Program-made: the position numbers and the translations under genes
Notes under the pieces: generated by a model
The model's database searches: none
Told to the model about the DNA's origin: nothing
What the model saw: the letters and a program-made list of their open reading frames with translations, nothing else
Source: Ignisphaera sp.
GTDB lineage: Archaea; Thermoproteota; Thermoprotei_A; Sulfolobales; Ignisphaeraceae
Length of the DNA: 64,000 nt
Direction: 5' to 3'
Assembly (NCBI GenBank): GCA_038831005.1
Contig: JAWBKZ010000005.1
Location: 62,001 to 126,000 of the forward strand
Shown here: positions 54,917 to 63,330 of the stretch, in pieces
Numbering within the stretch: the stretch's first letter is position 1
Layout of the letters: every line of letters begins with the position of its first letter

Positions 54917-57900
54917 ATGAATATAGGTTCTCGAGGATATGGCTCAGCTGGATTCTCTATGGCACTACCTACACTAAGTTTTAAGGGTTCTTCGCATAAA
55001 GTAGATGAGAATTACATTAATAAACTTCTGCTTCCTAGAGGTATATACCTACACTTGTGTCCCAATTGCGGTGGTCCTATAGAAGACAGTAGATTGTTGT
55101 TTCGAAATGTTTGTTCAAAATGTATGGGTACTAACGAGATAATACCTGTTAGCAATATGATTGAACTAACAGAACATATTAAAGACATGACTCTCGAGAG
55201 TAGCGTTAGAAAAGTTGTTGATGTTCAGAAATTTGTTCAAGATTTTAGTGAATTTTTTGTCAAGTGTTTGAAGAGTTCTCCCTGGCATCTCCAGATAAGC
55301 TGGACTGTGAGGATTGCTCAAAATCAGAGTTTTGCACTTGTGGCTCCTACAGGTGTAGGTAAAACAACGTTTGGATTGATAGTAGCTCTCTATCTATCCT
55401 ATAGACTGGGTAAAAAGACATACATAATCGTTCCAACATCTATCCTTGTGAAACAGTGCGAAGAGAGATTAAGGGAGTTTGCAGAAAGAGCAGGTATAAT
55501 AGTTCAGATTATAGCTATGCATTCAAGGCTTTCACCAAAGAAAAGAGAAGAATATGAAAAAGCTATACGTGAGGGTTATTTTGATATAATTATCACAACG
55601 TCTAAGTACCTCATGAGAAACTTTAACGAAGTGTTCAATTACTTTCTATCCAAAGGATATAAGATGGGGTTCGTGTTTGTGGACGATGTTGATGCTGTAA
55701 TGAAGGGTAGTAAGGCCATAGACATGATTTTGAAGCTTATAGGGTTTAGTGAAAAAGATATAGAGAAAGCGTATAAACTTATGGCTCTTCGTCAAAGAAT
55801 GATAAAGTGTAGCTCATCTGAGAATGAAAAAGCTAGAGGTATCTGTTATGAGGGTGAGAAACATATCAGAGATGTTTTTAATGATCTTCAACGCGAAGTT
55901 CTAGCTACAAGAAGGAAATGTGGGATACTGGTAATTAGTTCTGCTACAGGAAGAGCTAGAGGCAAGAGAATTAGGTTATTTAGGGAGTTGTTGGGATTTA
56001 ATATAGGGTCTGCTGTTGAAGTTTATAGAAATGTTGTAGATACCTACATGTTGATGCCTAAAGAAGAGGAAGTAGCAGATATTGTTGCAAAGCTTATCAA
56101 TAAGTTAGGTGATGGCTGTTTAATATACGTAACGATTGATCGAGGACTAGAATACGCTAACAAGTTCTGTAATGAGCTCAGAGGCAGAGGTATAGAAGTC
56201 GAGGTACTCTCGAGTAAGAGAACAGATACTCTAGAACGGTTTATCTTGGGTGAGGTAAAGGCTCTAATAGGTGTAGCTACGTACTACGGTCTTCTTGTGA
56301 GAGGAATAGATATTCCGGAGAGGATCAGGTACGCTATATTTATCGGGGTCCCTCGACACAAAATTTCGATAACACAAATAGGATTCAATCCCCAGAACTT
56401 ACTGAGGCTTTTAACAGCACTTTTAGATGTTATAGAGGATAAGAAACAGAAAGATAGGGTAATTAGACTTATAGCACAGCTCAGAAGGATTCTTCGACAG
56501 ATGTCTGCTGAAAGAATTAAGATTGTAGTTGATAAGATATCTTCACAAGAGCCTATAGAAGAGCCTGTAGCCTCCATAATAACCGAAGCCCACAATCTCG
56601 TTGCATCTCTTCTATCTGATAAGAATATAGTTGAGGCCCTCAAGAAATATCAGAAAACATCTATTGTTGAGGAAAATGACACACTCTACATACTGGTACC
56701 AGATGCACCCACATATATACAGGCTAGTGGCAGAACTTCGAGACTTTTTATTGGAGGTATAACGACGGGACTCTCCATAGTATTAGTCGATGATATTAGG
56801 TTGCTTAATGGACTTGTAGACAGAGTGAAGTACTTTATAGAGGATTTCTCAATGAACTCCTTAGAAGCAGTAGATATTGACAATGTAATCAAACGTATTG
56901 ATGATGATAGAGAACTATTGAAAACAATTAGATCTGGTAAACTAGATCTTCGTGAAGTACCCAAGGAGCTTAGAGTTAGAACAGCTTTATTTATAGTTGA
57001 ATCTCCCAATAAGGCTAGAACTATAGCATCATTCTTTGGAAGACCAACGTTTAGGGAAATAGATGGTCTAAGAATTTATGAAACTAATGTAGGCGATATA
57101 CATCTGCTTATAACCTCTACTGGTGGTCATGTTTTTGAGGTTGTTGAAGAAGGCATTCAAGAAGATAGCGTTTATGGAATAGCTATTGCTAAACACAACG
57201 AGAAGATACTCTTTTTACCAAAATATGATTACATTAAGAGATGCTTTAGATGTGGTACACAATTTGTAAGAGGCGAAACTTGTCCTATTTGTGGAAGTGA
57301 TAGAGTAAAATCATCTAGATCTATTATTGAGGTGCTTCAGAGAATAGCTATGGAAGTTGACGAGATATTTATAGCTACAGATCCTGATGCTGAAGGCGAG
57401 AAGATAGGCTATGATATAGCAATATCCTTAGCACCTTTCGCTAAATCGATTATGAGGATAGAGTTCCATGAGGTTACTAGAAAAGCTGTACTAAATGCTC
57501 TTAGAAATCCCAGGGAAGTTAATTTATCGCTTGTTGAAGCTCAGATAACCAGAAGGATAGAGGATAGATTATTAGGGTTTGCACTTTCTGAATATGTGAC
57601 AAACAAGCTGAAGACCCTCGATATAGGTTTGCGAGAAAGAGAAGGAAGGTTAAGTGCAGGTAGGGTTCAGACACCCGTTCTTGGCAGAATCATAGAGCTC
57701 TACATCAAGAAGCTGATAACAGCCAGAAAAGCTAAGATCATATATCTTGATGGAATATCTATAGAAGTTCCTCAGGATTTACTAGAGAAGGTTCTTGGTG
57801 AAGAAATCAAAAGGCTTTCTCCCTCACGTGTGGAGGTAGTTTTTAGATCCACATCAATAAACATTGAGAGACTATACCCATTACCACCATTTACAACAGA

Positions 57901-58951
57901 TGAAATGATAACCGAGGCTCATAGGGTTCTGAAGATCGATGCTGTAGAAGCTATGAGACTTGCTCAAGATCTTTTTGAGCTTGGATTTATAACGTACCAT
58001 AGGACAGATTCAACAAGAATATCGTCAGCCGGTATAAGTCTGGCTAAAGAGTATCTATCCAGTATCTATGGCGATAAGCTCTCCGATGTTTTTGAACCTA
58101 GAGCTTGGGGTAGTGGAGGAGCTCACGAAGGTATACGTCCAACAAAACCTATAGATGTGGATAAACTTAAAGAGCTTATAGCTGAAGGTGTTATAGAGAC
58201 TCCATTAAGACTTACTGCTAAACATTTCAAGCTCTATGATCTTATATTCAGAAGGTTTATGGCAAGCCAGATGAAGCCCGGTATTGTGGAGAAAACTAGA
58301 TACATTGTAACAGTCTATATCGATAGTAACGAGGTATTCTCACAGACTATAGAGCTTGTAACGAGCGTAATTGACCCCGGATTCCTATTGATGTATATGC
58401 CAATAAAAGTCATCTCTACACCTAATACAACATTTTCTCTAAAACCTTCAAAGATAAGAACTGTTGTCTTGAGCGAATACACGATGCCAACTCAAGGCGA
58501 TATAATTAGGTGGATGAAGGAGGTAGGTATAGGTAGACCCAGTACATATGCCAAAATCGTAGACACAATTATTAAGAGAGGCTATACAATGAGTGTAAAA
58601 GGCGGTATACTTATACCTGATATAGAAGGGATATATGTGTATCTTCTTCTTGCTGGAGCGGGTTTTGACAATAAAGATATCGGTCTTGAGACATTTCTAA
58701 ACACCATAAGGTCTGTATACAGAAGAAGTGAAAATATTGTTGAGAATGTTACCAAGGTACTCAACATGGTTCGTGATGAACTAAGGAGGATGGTAAGTGT
58801 CAAGAGAACACAGGAACTCTATACAAAGATACAGTCTGTAGAGTTAGGTAAAGCCAATTATATAGATGTAATACAAGAGTTATTCAAAGAGGTGTGTAGA
58901 TACATAATTTCTGAACTATATGAAGGTGTGAAGGCATGTCAAACAACGTAA
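54917..58951 (+). CDS. rgy: Reverse gyrase
   Basis: The 1344-residue enzyme introduces positive supercoils with ATP and marks hyperthermophiles. An N-terminal zinc finger (Cys48, 51, 66, 69) precedes the helicase half, with Walker A LVAPTGVGKTTFG (about 141-153), FVFVDDVDAVMKGSKA (near 252-267) and an ASGRTSRLF motif VI. A second zinc finger starts at Cys776 (CFRCGTQF, then CPICGS). The topoisomerase IA half has the Tyr in FITYHRTDSTRIS at residue 1027. All catalytic parts are present and the length is normal. The next gene overlaps its end by 16 bases. Confidence 0.98.
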   Translation: MNIGSRGYGSAGFSMALPTLSFKGSSHKVDENYINKLLLPRGIYLHLCPNCGGPIEDSRLLFRNVCSKCMGTNEIIPVSNMIELTEHIKDMTLESSVRKVVDVQKFVQDFSEFFVKCLKSSPWHLQISWTVRIAQNQSFALVAPTGVGKTTFGLIVALYLSYRLGKKTYIIVPTSILVKQCEERLREFAERAGIIVQIIAMHSRLSPKKREEYEKAIREGYFDIIITTSKYLMRNFNEVFNYFLSKGYKMGFVFVDDVDAVMKGSKAIDMILKLIGFSEKDIEKAYKLMALRQRMIKCSSSENEKARGICYEGEKHIRDVFNDLQREVLATRRKCGILVISSATGRARGKRIRLFRELLGFNIGSAVEVYRNVVDTYMLMPKEEEVADIVAKLINKLGDGCLIYVTIDRGLEYANKFCNELRGRGIEVEVLSSKRTDTLERFILGEVKALIGVATYYGLLVRGIDIPERIRYAIFIGVPRHKISITQIGFNPQNLLRLLTALLDVIEDKKQKDRVIRLIAQLRRILRQMSAERIKIVVDKISSQEPIEEPVASIITEAHNLVASLLSDKNIVEALKKYQKTSIVEENDTLYILVPDAPTYIQASGRTSRLFIGGITTGLSIVLVDDIRLLNGLVDRVKYFIEDFSMNSLEAVDIDNVIKRIDDDRELLKTIRSGKLDLREVPKELRVRTALFIVESPNKARTIASFFGRPTFREIDGLRIYETNVGDIHLLITSTGGHVFEVVEEGIQEDSVYGIAIAKHNEKILFLPKYDYIKRCFRCGTQFVRGETCPICGSDRVKSSRSIIEVLQRIAMEVDEIFIATDPDAEGEKIGYDIAISLAPFAKSIMRIEFHEVTRKAVLNALRNPREVNLSLVEAQITRRIEDRLLGFALSEYVTNKLKTLDIGLREREGRLSAGRVQTPVLGRIIELYIKKLITARKAKIIYLDGISIEVPQDLLEKVLGEEIKRLSPSRVEVVFRSTSINIERLYPLPPFTTDEMITEAHRVLKIDAVEAMRLAQDLFELGFITYHRTDSTRISSAGISLAKEYLSSIYGDKLSDVFEPRAWGSGGAHEGIRPTKPIDVDKLKELIAEGVIETPLRLTAKHFKLYDLIFRRFMASQMKPGIVEKTRYIVTVYIDSNEVFSQTIELVTSVIDPGFLLMYMPIKVISTPNTTFSLKPSKIRTVVLSEYTMPTQGDIIRWMKEVGIGRPSTYAKIVDTIIKRGYTMSVKGGILIPDIEGIYVYLLLAGAGFDNKDIGLETFLNTIRSVYRRSENIVENVTKVLNMVRDELRRMVSVKRTQELYTKIQSVELGKANYIDVIQELFKEVCRYIISELYEGVKACQTT

Positions 58952-59760
58952 AAAGTGTTATGTCTGTTCTTCATAGTGTTATAGATCTCGGTAGATATGA
59001 ACAGAATATGCAGAGAATTGAAGAAATGATAGAGCGAGCAAAAAACGAAGGTGCTGAAGTAGTTTTATTGCCAGCTATGATGAATGGTGTATCGATTTTC
59101 GATTTAAAGAAGAACTTGAAGATTAAGAGGGTTACAGAAACTATACCTGGAAAAACTTCTGAGCATTTAGCGAGAATTGCAAATAAATTCAAGATCTATA
59201 TACTGAGTGGACCCATACTTGAAAGAAGAGGTTCAAAAATATATAGATCGGCATTTCTAGTAGATCCATCAATGAACATTAAATCAGTTATAAGTCAAGT
59301 GAACACCCCTTCGAAATTTGGACAAAGTTCTTCACCTCCTGTAGTCAATATCTGTGGACTTACTGTAGGTATATTCATAGCCGAAGATATCCATCTACCA
59401 GAACTTTCACTCTTGATGAAGATAACGAATGTTGATATAGTGGTTTTCTATCCATATCCACAGATATCAGTAGATAAAATAACAGCTATAATGAAAACCA
59501 GATCATTAGAGCTTAACACAATGATCATAAGTATTGGATATACCATTAGAAGAAAAGATGAAGAAATACTGTTTATGCCCACATCAATAGTTGATGAAAA
59601 TGGTACCGTTATTCATGAAGTGTTAGATAAATCACCAAAGATAATTAAAGTTAATTTGGATAAAGGTAAATCAAAGATAAATGTAGAGCCTTCGCCTTCT
59701 CCATCACATAAAAAGCTACTGAAAGTATTGAACAGAGCTATATCATACTACATCAAATGA
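58936..59760 (+). CDS. Nitrilase-fold protein lacking the catalytic triad
   Basis: The 274-residue protein has the carbon-nitrogen hydrolase layout, yet all three catalytic residues are replaced. The Glu position reads EGAEVVLLPAMMNG (PA instead of PE, near 47), the Lys position reads SVISQVNTP (Q instead of K, near 121) and the Cys position reads VGIFIAEDIHLPELSLL (A instead of C, near 149). The fold landmarks around them remain. It should be a non-enzymatic member, perhaps a regulatory or binding protein. ATG 58936 lies inside the reverse gyrase gene, 16 bases before its end, so the two are coupled. Confidence 0.8.
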   Translation: MSNNVKSVMSVLHSVIDLGRYEQNMQRIEEMIERAKNEGAEVVLLPAMMNGVSIFDLKKNLKIKRVTETIPGKTSEHLARIANKFKIYILSGPILERRGSKIYRSAFLVDPSMNIKSVISQVNTPSKFGQSSSPPVVNICGLTVGIFIAEDIHLPELSLLMKITNVDIVVFYPYPQISVDKITAIMKTRSLELNTMIISIGYTIRRKDEEILFMPTSIVDENGTVIHEVLDKSPKIIKVNLDKGKSKINVEPSPSPSHKKLLKVLNRAISYYIK

Positions 59761-59820
59761 TAGGGATACTCGATACCGCGCCATATAATTCATTGTAATA
59801 CTGCACAAAATGAAGACTTT

Positions 59821-60120
59821 TTACTTGCGTAGCGAAACCACAATAACTCGTCTATTCTTGGCAACTATCTCAACTCCCTGAGACACCGCTGCTCTAAGTA
59901 ATTTCTTAGCCATACTATATCTTATATTGTATTTCTGAGCCACTTGAAACGTAGTTATGTGGCTCTGACTCTTAAGCTCCTCTACAATTTTTTTGATCAT
60001 TGATTGATCTACTATACCCAATTTTTCTTCTTTCTTTTCCTCTTTTTTCTCTACTTTTTTCTCTACTTTTTTCTGTTTCTTTTCTATAGATGATATAGGT
60101 TTACCTCCCTTTGTACCCAT
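59821..60120 (-). CDS. rps25e: Ribosomal protein eS25
   Basis: The 99-residue protein has a Lys/Glu-rich N-terminal tail (KKVEKKVEKKEEKKEEK) and the winged-helix core MIKKIVEELKSQSHITTFQV followed by AQKYNIRYSMAKKLLRAA (about 41-78). It is the small-subunit protein shared by eukaryotes and many archaea. It is divergent from the ribbon-helix-helix gene. The start is ATG 60120. Confidence 0.93.
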   Translation of the reverse strand: MGTKGGKPISSIEKKQKKVEKKVEKKEEKKEEKLGIVDQSMIKKIVEELKSQSHITTFQVAQKYNIRYSMAKKLLRAAVSQGVEIVAKNRRVIVVSLRK

Positions 60121-60183
60121 AGCTAGCCCACTGCTGTGAATATCTCCCCTAGCTTATAAATTATTATCTTTAGTATAACGCTT

Positions 60184-60402
60184 ATGGTGACACCTTTGCG
60201 TATAGTTACAGTAAAAATACCGGAATCATACATTGAGGCAATAGATGAACTTGTTAGAATAGGTAGGTATACCTCTAGATCAGAAGTCATTAGAGCAGCC
60301 ATTAGGGAATTACTTAAGAAAGAGCTTTGGTCTAGTGGTAATAGGGTTATTGAGGGAAAAAGCAATAAAAGCAGAGTTATAGAGGTTATAGAGGATTTTT
60401 GA
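60184..60402 (+). CDS. Small ribbon-helix-helix (CopG/MetJ-type) regulator
   Basis: The 72-residue protein carries the RHH pattern: an N-terminal strand [19 protein letters not shown] (about 5-23) and helix-turn-helix [19 protein letters not shown] (about 26-44). A basic linker and the short tail [10 protein letters not shown] follow. It is expected to bind DNA as a dimer. The gene stands alone, facing away from rps25e across 63 bases; no partner toxin is visible, so an autonomous repressor is likelier than an antitoxin. Its targets are unknown. Confidence 0.85.
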   Translation: MVTPLRIVTVKIPESYIEAIDELVRIGRYTSRSEVIRAAIRELLKKELWSSGNRVIEGKSNKSRVIEVIEDF

Positions 60403-60608
60403 GTCACAAATTTTAATTTGAGATAGTAGAGATAATGACAAGTTTTTAAGAATTAAGATGTGTATCAGTTACTCTAGGTTAAAGTATCCGTAGATCTTTA
60501 TCAATTCAATAGTTATTCATATCTTTAATAACCATCATATTATGCCTTAGTCATTAGAGCATGAAGAGTTATGAACTTCATAGACGTAGTGTTAAGATAG
60601 TTACGTTA

Positions 60609-60665
60609 TACGATGATGAGGGCTGGTATTGGTGATGTGATGAAGAATGACGTCAGGTCTGAGTG
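60609..60665 (+). ncRNA. Candidate C/D-box guide sRNA overlapping the trmI start
   Basis: Perfect boxes are seen for C (ATGATGA, 60613-60619), C' (GTGATGA, 60637-60643) and D (CTGA, 60659-60662). D' is not clear (CTGG at 60623-60626 is one option). The spacer from C' to D is 15 bases and the overall size is about 55 bases. The D box falls within the first codons of trmI. I could not place its guides on rRNA or tRNA with confidence; chance occurrence in leader DNA is possible. Confidence 0.3.
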
Positions 60666-61447
60666 ATAACCTCTACGTTAATCCAGATGATAGGGTACTC
60701 ATCTACATAGATCGTAGACGTAGATGGATTACAAAAATAGAGAAAGACAAGGTTTTTACATCAGATAGAGGCTTCATATATCTTGGTGATATTATTGGTC
60801 TTGGATACGGATCTAGAATCAAAACCAGCACCAAGTTCGATGTATATCTTCTGAAACCGCTTCTCATAGACTTTCTTGAAAAAGGTCTCACTAGAGTAAC
60901 ACAAGTAATATATCCTAAAGATCAAGGATTCATAGTCATGCTCTTAGGGCTGTCGCCAGGATCAAGAGTTGTTGAGGTAGGTGTAGGTACGGGTAATACT
61001 ACAGCTGTATTAGCTAATATAGTTAGACCAACGGGTCATATTTATGGCTATGAAATAAGGAAAGAATTTCTGAATATTGCTAGAAAAAACCTCGAGATAC
61101 TAGGTTTAGCGAGTTATGTAACGTTAAAGCTTAAAGACGCTAAAGAAGGTATAGATGAAAGAGATGTTGATGGAGCAGTAATCGATGTAGCTGATCCATG
61201 GGATCTTTTGGAACCCCTGCACATAACCCTAAAACCTTCAGCTCCTGTGGTTTTCTTCATACCATCGTTCAATCAAATTGAAAAGCTGTACAATTCTTTA
61301 GTAGAACATGGAGGATACATAGATATCAGATGCTACGAAGTATTGCTACGTGAGATAATGTTAACCAGAGAGGCAATAAGACCATCATCGCTAATGATTG
61401 GGCATACAGGGTACATAATGTTTGCAAGGAAAGTGACAAAGGTATAA
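60647..61447 (+). CDS. trmI: tRNA (adenine-57/58-N1)-methyltransferase
   Basis: The 266-residue SAM-dependent enzyme methylates N1 of adenine 57 and/or 58 in the T-loop, helping tRNA stay folded at high temperature. The N-terminal beta domain (1-85) ends GLTRVTQVIYPKDQGFIVML, followed by SAM motif I SRVVEVGVGTGNTTAVLA (about 105-122), YGYEIRKEFLNIARKNLE and VDGAVIDVADPWDLLEPLH (about 179-197), the motif IV region. Length fits archaeal TrmI. No gene is closely coupled. Confidence 0.92.
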   Translation: MTSGLSDNLYVNPDDRVLIYIDRRRRWITKIEKDKVFTSDRGFIYLGDIIGLGYGSRIKTSTKFDVYLLKPLLIDFLEKGLTRVTQVIYPKDQGFIVMLLGLSPGSRVVEVGVGTGNTTAVLANIVRPTGHIYGYEIRKEFLNIARKNLEILGLASYVTLKLKDAKEGIDERDVDGAVIDVADPWDLLEPLHITLKPSAPVVFFIPSFNQIEKLYNSLVEHGGYIDIRCYEVLLREIMLTREAIRPSSLMIGHTGYIMFARKVTKV

Positions 61448-61683
61448 ACAGCAATACATATATCTTCTTAATCAATAAGAAAGGCATCGGTTCACGTAGT
61501 GACTAACTAGCAATCCAATTAGCAATCGATGATCGTAATCGAAATTCCGATCAAACTACAATACCTAGTTATTTGTCGTAGGTGTACATGCCGTGTTCGT
61601 TTAAAAGTATAGTCAATTCTTATAAACACTAATTTGTGGGTATCATTCATATCCTTTGTACCGCTTTACCGGCAAAGCATTGG
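61448..61683. other. Non-coding stretch between trmI and the trpB2 leader
   Basis: I see no reading frame or repeat in this part. T-rich segments just after the trmI stop may terminate its transcript. The repeats begin at 61684. Confidence 0.5.
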
Positions 61684-61883
61684 GTGGTTGACATCACAGA
61701 GAATACGCTCCAACACGATATTACTTTAATGGTTATGTATTTGACTATAGACTCTGTGATGTATAGTGGTTGACATCATAGGTTATTTAGTTATTTCAAG
61801 ATATGGATGCTCTATAGTCTGATTTAAGCGAAAAACTTTTAATTTTATTCAATTTGATTAAGAGAGGGTGACATCATGCGCCA
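61684..61883 (+). promoter_or_regulatory. Repeat-rich leader of trpB2
   Basis: TGACATCA occurs three times, at 61689-61696, 61771-61778 and 61869-61876. The first two lie in a longer shared word GTGGTTGACATCA (61684-61696, 61766-61778), 82 bases apart. ACATCACAGAG (61691-61701) and CTCTGTGATGT (61752-61762) form an 11-bp inverted repeat with a 50-base loop. A BRE/TATA-like gcgaaaaacttttaatttta lies near 61828-61847. The third copy touches the ribosome site GGGTGA (61866-61871). Operator or RNA-fold control of trpB2 is inferred. Confidence 0.5.
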
Positions 61884-61893
61884 ATGGAGTTAA
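61876..61893 (+). CDS. Possible five-codon leader peptide MRQWS
   Basis: ATG 61876 opens a five-codon frame, MRQWS, ending at TAA 61891-61893. It overlaps the trpB2 start in another frame and includes a Trp codon. GGGTGA (61866-61871) is 4 bases before this ATG but 12 bases before ATG 61884 of trpB2, so spacing favours the short frame. It may be chance. Confidence 0.25.
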   Translation: MRQWS

Positions 61894-63242
61894 ATCCTGT
61901 TAGATCTATTCAATCAGATGATATAACACCAAAATACTGGTACAATATTGTTCCCGATCTCCCTGAACCATTACCGCCAATGATTAAACCAGATGGATCA
62001 GTGGTTGAGCAAAAAGATCTAGAGGTGTTATTCCCTAAATCGCTAGTGCTACAGGAATTCTCTGTAGACACATTTATCCCCATTCCTGAAGATCTGCGTC
62101 AACTCTATCTAGAGATCGGTAGACCTACACCACTGTTGAGAGCCTACAGACTTGAGAGATATCTGGATACACCAGCTAAGATATACTTTAAATATGAAGG
62201 TGTCATGCCTACAGGTTCCCACAAAGTTAATACAGCTCTAGCTCAAGCTTATTACAATAAACTCGAAGGTATTGAGAGACTTACGACAGAAACTGGTGCA
62301 GGTCAATGGGGTTCTGCTCTAGCTTTAGCTGGTGTGATATTCGGACTCAAGATCAGGATATATATGGTTCGTGCAAGCTATGAACAGAAACCCTATAGAA
62401 GGATACTTATGCAACTATATGGAGCAGAAGTAGTTCCTAGCCCCAGCCCCTATACTAATTCTGGTAGAGCTATTCTTGAGCAGAATCCGAATCATCCAGG
62501 ATCTCTAGGTATAGCCATAAGTGAGGCTATAGAGGATGCGGTAACCACTCCAAAAACTAAGTATAGTCTTGGATCTGTACTAAATCATGTGCTCATGCAT
62601 CAAACAGTAATAGGTCTAGAAGCATTAAAACAGCTAGAGCTAATGGGAGAAGAACTTCCAGACTATGTAATTGGATGTGTTGGTGGTGGAAGTAATTTTG
62701 CAGGTCTAGCGTATCCGTTTTACTATGATGCTGTAGTTAGAGGCAAGAAGCGAGACATAAAGTTCATAGCTGTAGAACCCAAGGCAGTTCCATCAATGAC
62801 TAGAGGGATCTATACATATGATTATGGAGATACAGCTAGATTAACGCCATTGATAAAGATGTACACAGTAGGTCACAAATACATACCACCGCCGATTCAT
62901 GCAGGCGGTTTAAGGTACCATGGAGCGGCGCCCACACTTGCCCTATTAGTTAAAAACAAAGTAGTTACACCAATAGCATATCATCAAACAGAGGTATTTG
63001 AGGCAGCGAAAATCTTTGCGCAAGTAGAGGGAATTGTACCTGCACCAGAATCTGCTCACGCAGTTAAGAGTGTCATAGATGTTGCTTTAGAAGCGAAGAA
63101 AAAGAACGAAAAGATAGTAATATTATTCAACATGAGTGGTCATGGGTTGCTAGATCTAACTGGTTACCAAGAGTATCTAGAAGGGAAACTGAAAGATTAT
63201 GAGCCAAAAGAAATAGATTTAACGTACATACCTAAACTGTAG
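61884..63242 (+). CDS. trpB2: Tryptophan synthase beta subunit, TrpB2 type
   Basis: The 452-residue PLP enzyme condenses indole with serine (TrpB2 forms may use phosphoserine). [15 protein letters not shown] is near 80-94, [18 protein letters not shown] has the PLP Lys114, [16 protein letters not shown] (about 132-147) follows, then the PLP-phosphate loop [15 protein letters not shown] (about 270-284) and [12 protein letters not shown] (about 339-350). The N-terminal extension (MELNPV...[15 protein letters not shown]) is typical of TrpB2, which is longer than TrpB1. No trpA or other trp gene adjoins it. The start is ATG 61884; an in-frame stop (TGA 61869-61871) excludes a longer form. Confidence 0.95.
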   Translation: MELNPVRSIQSDDITPKYWYNIVPDLPEPLPPMIKPDGSVVEQKDLEVLFPKSLVLQEFSVDTFIPIPEDLRQLYLEIGRPTPLLRAYRLERYLDTPAKIYFKYEGVMPTGSHKVNTALAQAYYNKLEGIERLTTETGAGQWGSALALAGVIFGLKIRIYMVRASYEQKPYRRILMQLYGAEVVPSPSPYTNSGRAILEQNPNHPGSLGIAISEAIEDAVTTPKTKYSLGSVLNHVLMHQTVIGLEALKQLELMGEELPDYVIGCVGGGSNFAGLAYPFYYDAVVRGKKRDIKFIAVEPKAVPSMTRGIYTYDYGDTARLTPLIKMYTVGHKYIPPPIHAGGLRYHGAAPTLALLVKNKVVTPIAYHQTEVFEAAKIFAQVEGIVPAPESAHAVKSVIDVALEAKKKNEKIVILFNMSGHGLLDLTGYQEYLEGKLKDYEPKEIDLTYIPKL

Positions 63243-63330
63243 AGTAGCTAGAGTCTTTAATACCATAATCTCTAATAATAAATAGTTCAGTTTTTTAATT
63301 TCGAAAGAGTAGGCTAGATACGTGTCGCAT

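Noticed and set aside
60184-60402. The ribbon-helix-helix protein as an antitoxin
   Set aside because: No toxin-like gene adjoins it on either side; the next plus-strand gene is trmI, 244 bases away.
60123-60407. A 94-codon minus-strand frame
   Set aside because: It is antisense to the ribbon-helix-helix gene, which has the better domain pattern; the minus frame shows no family features.
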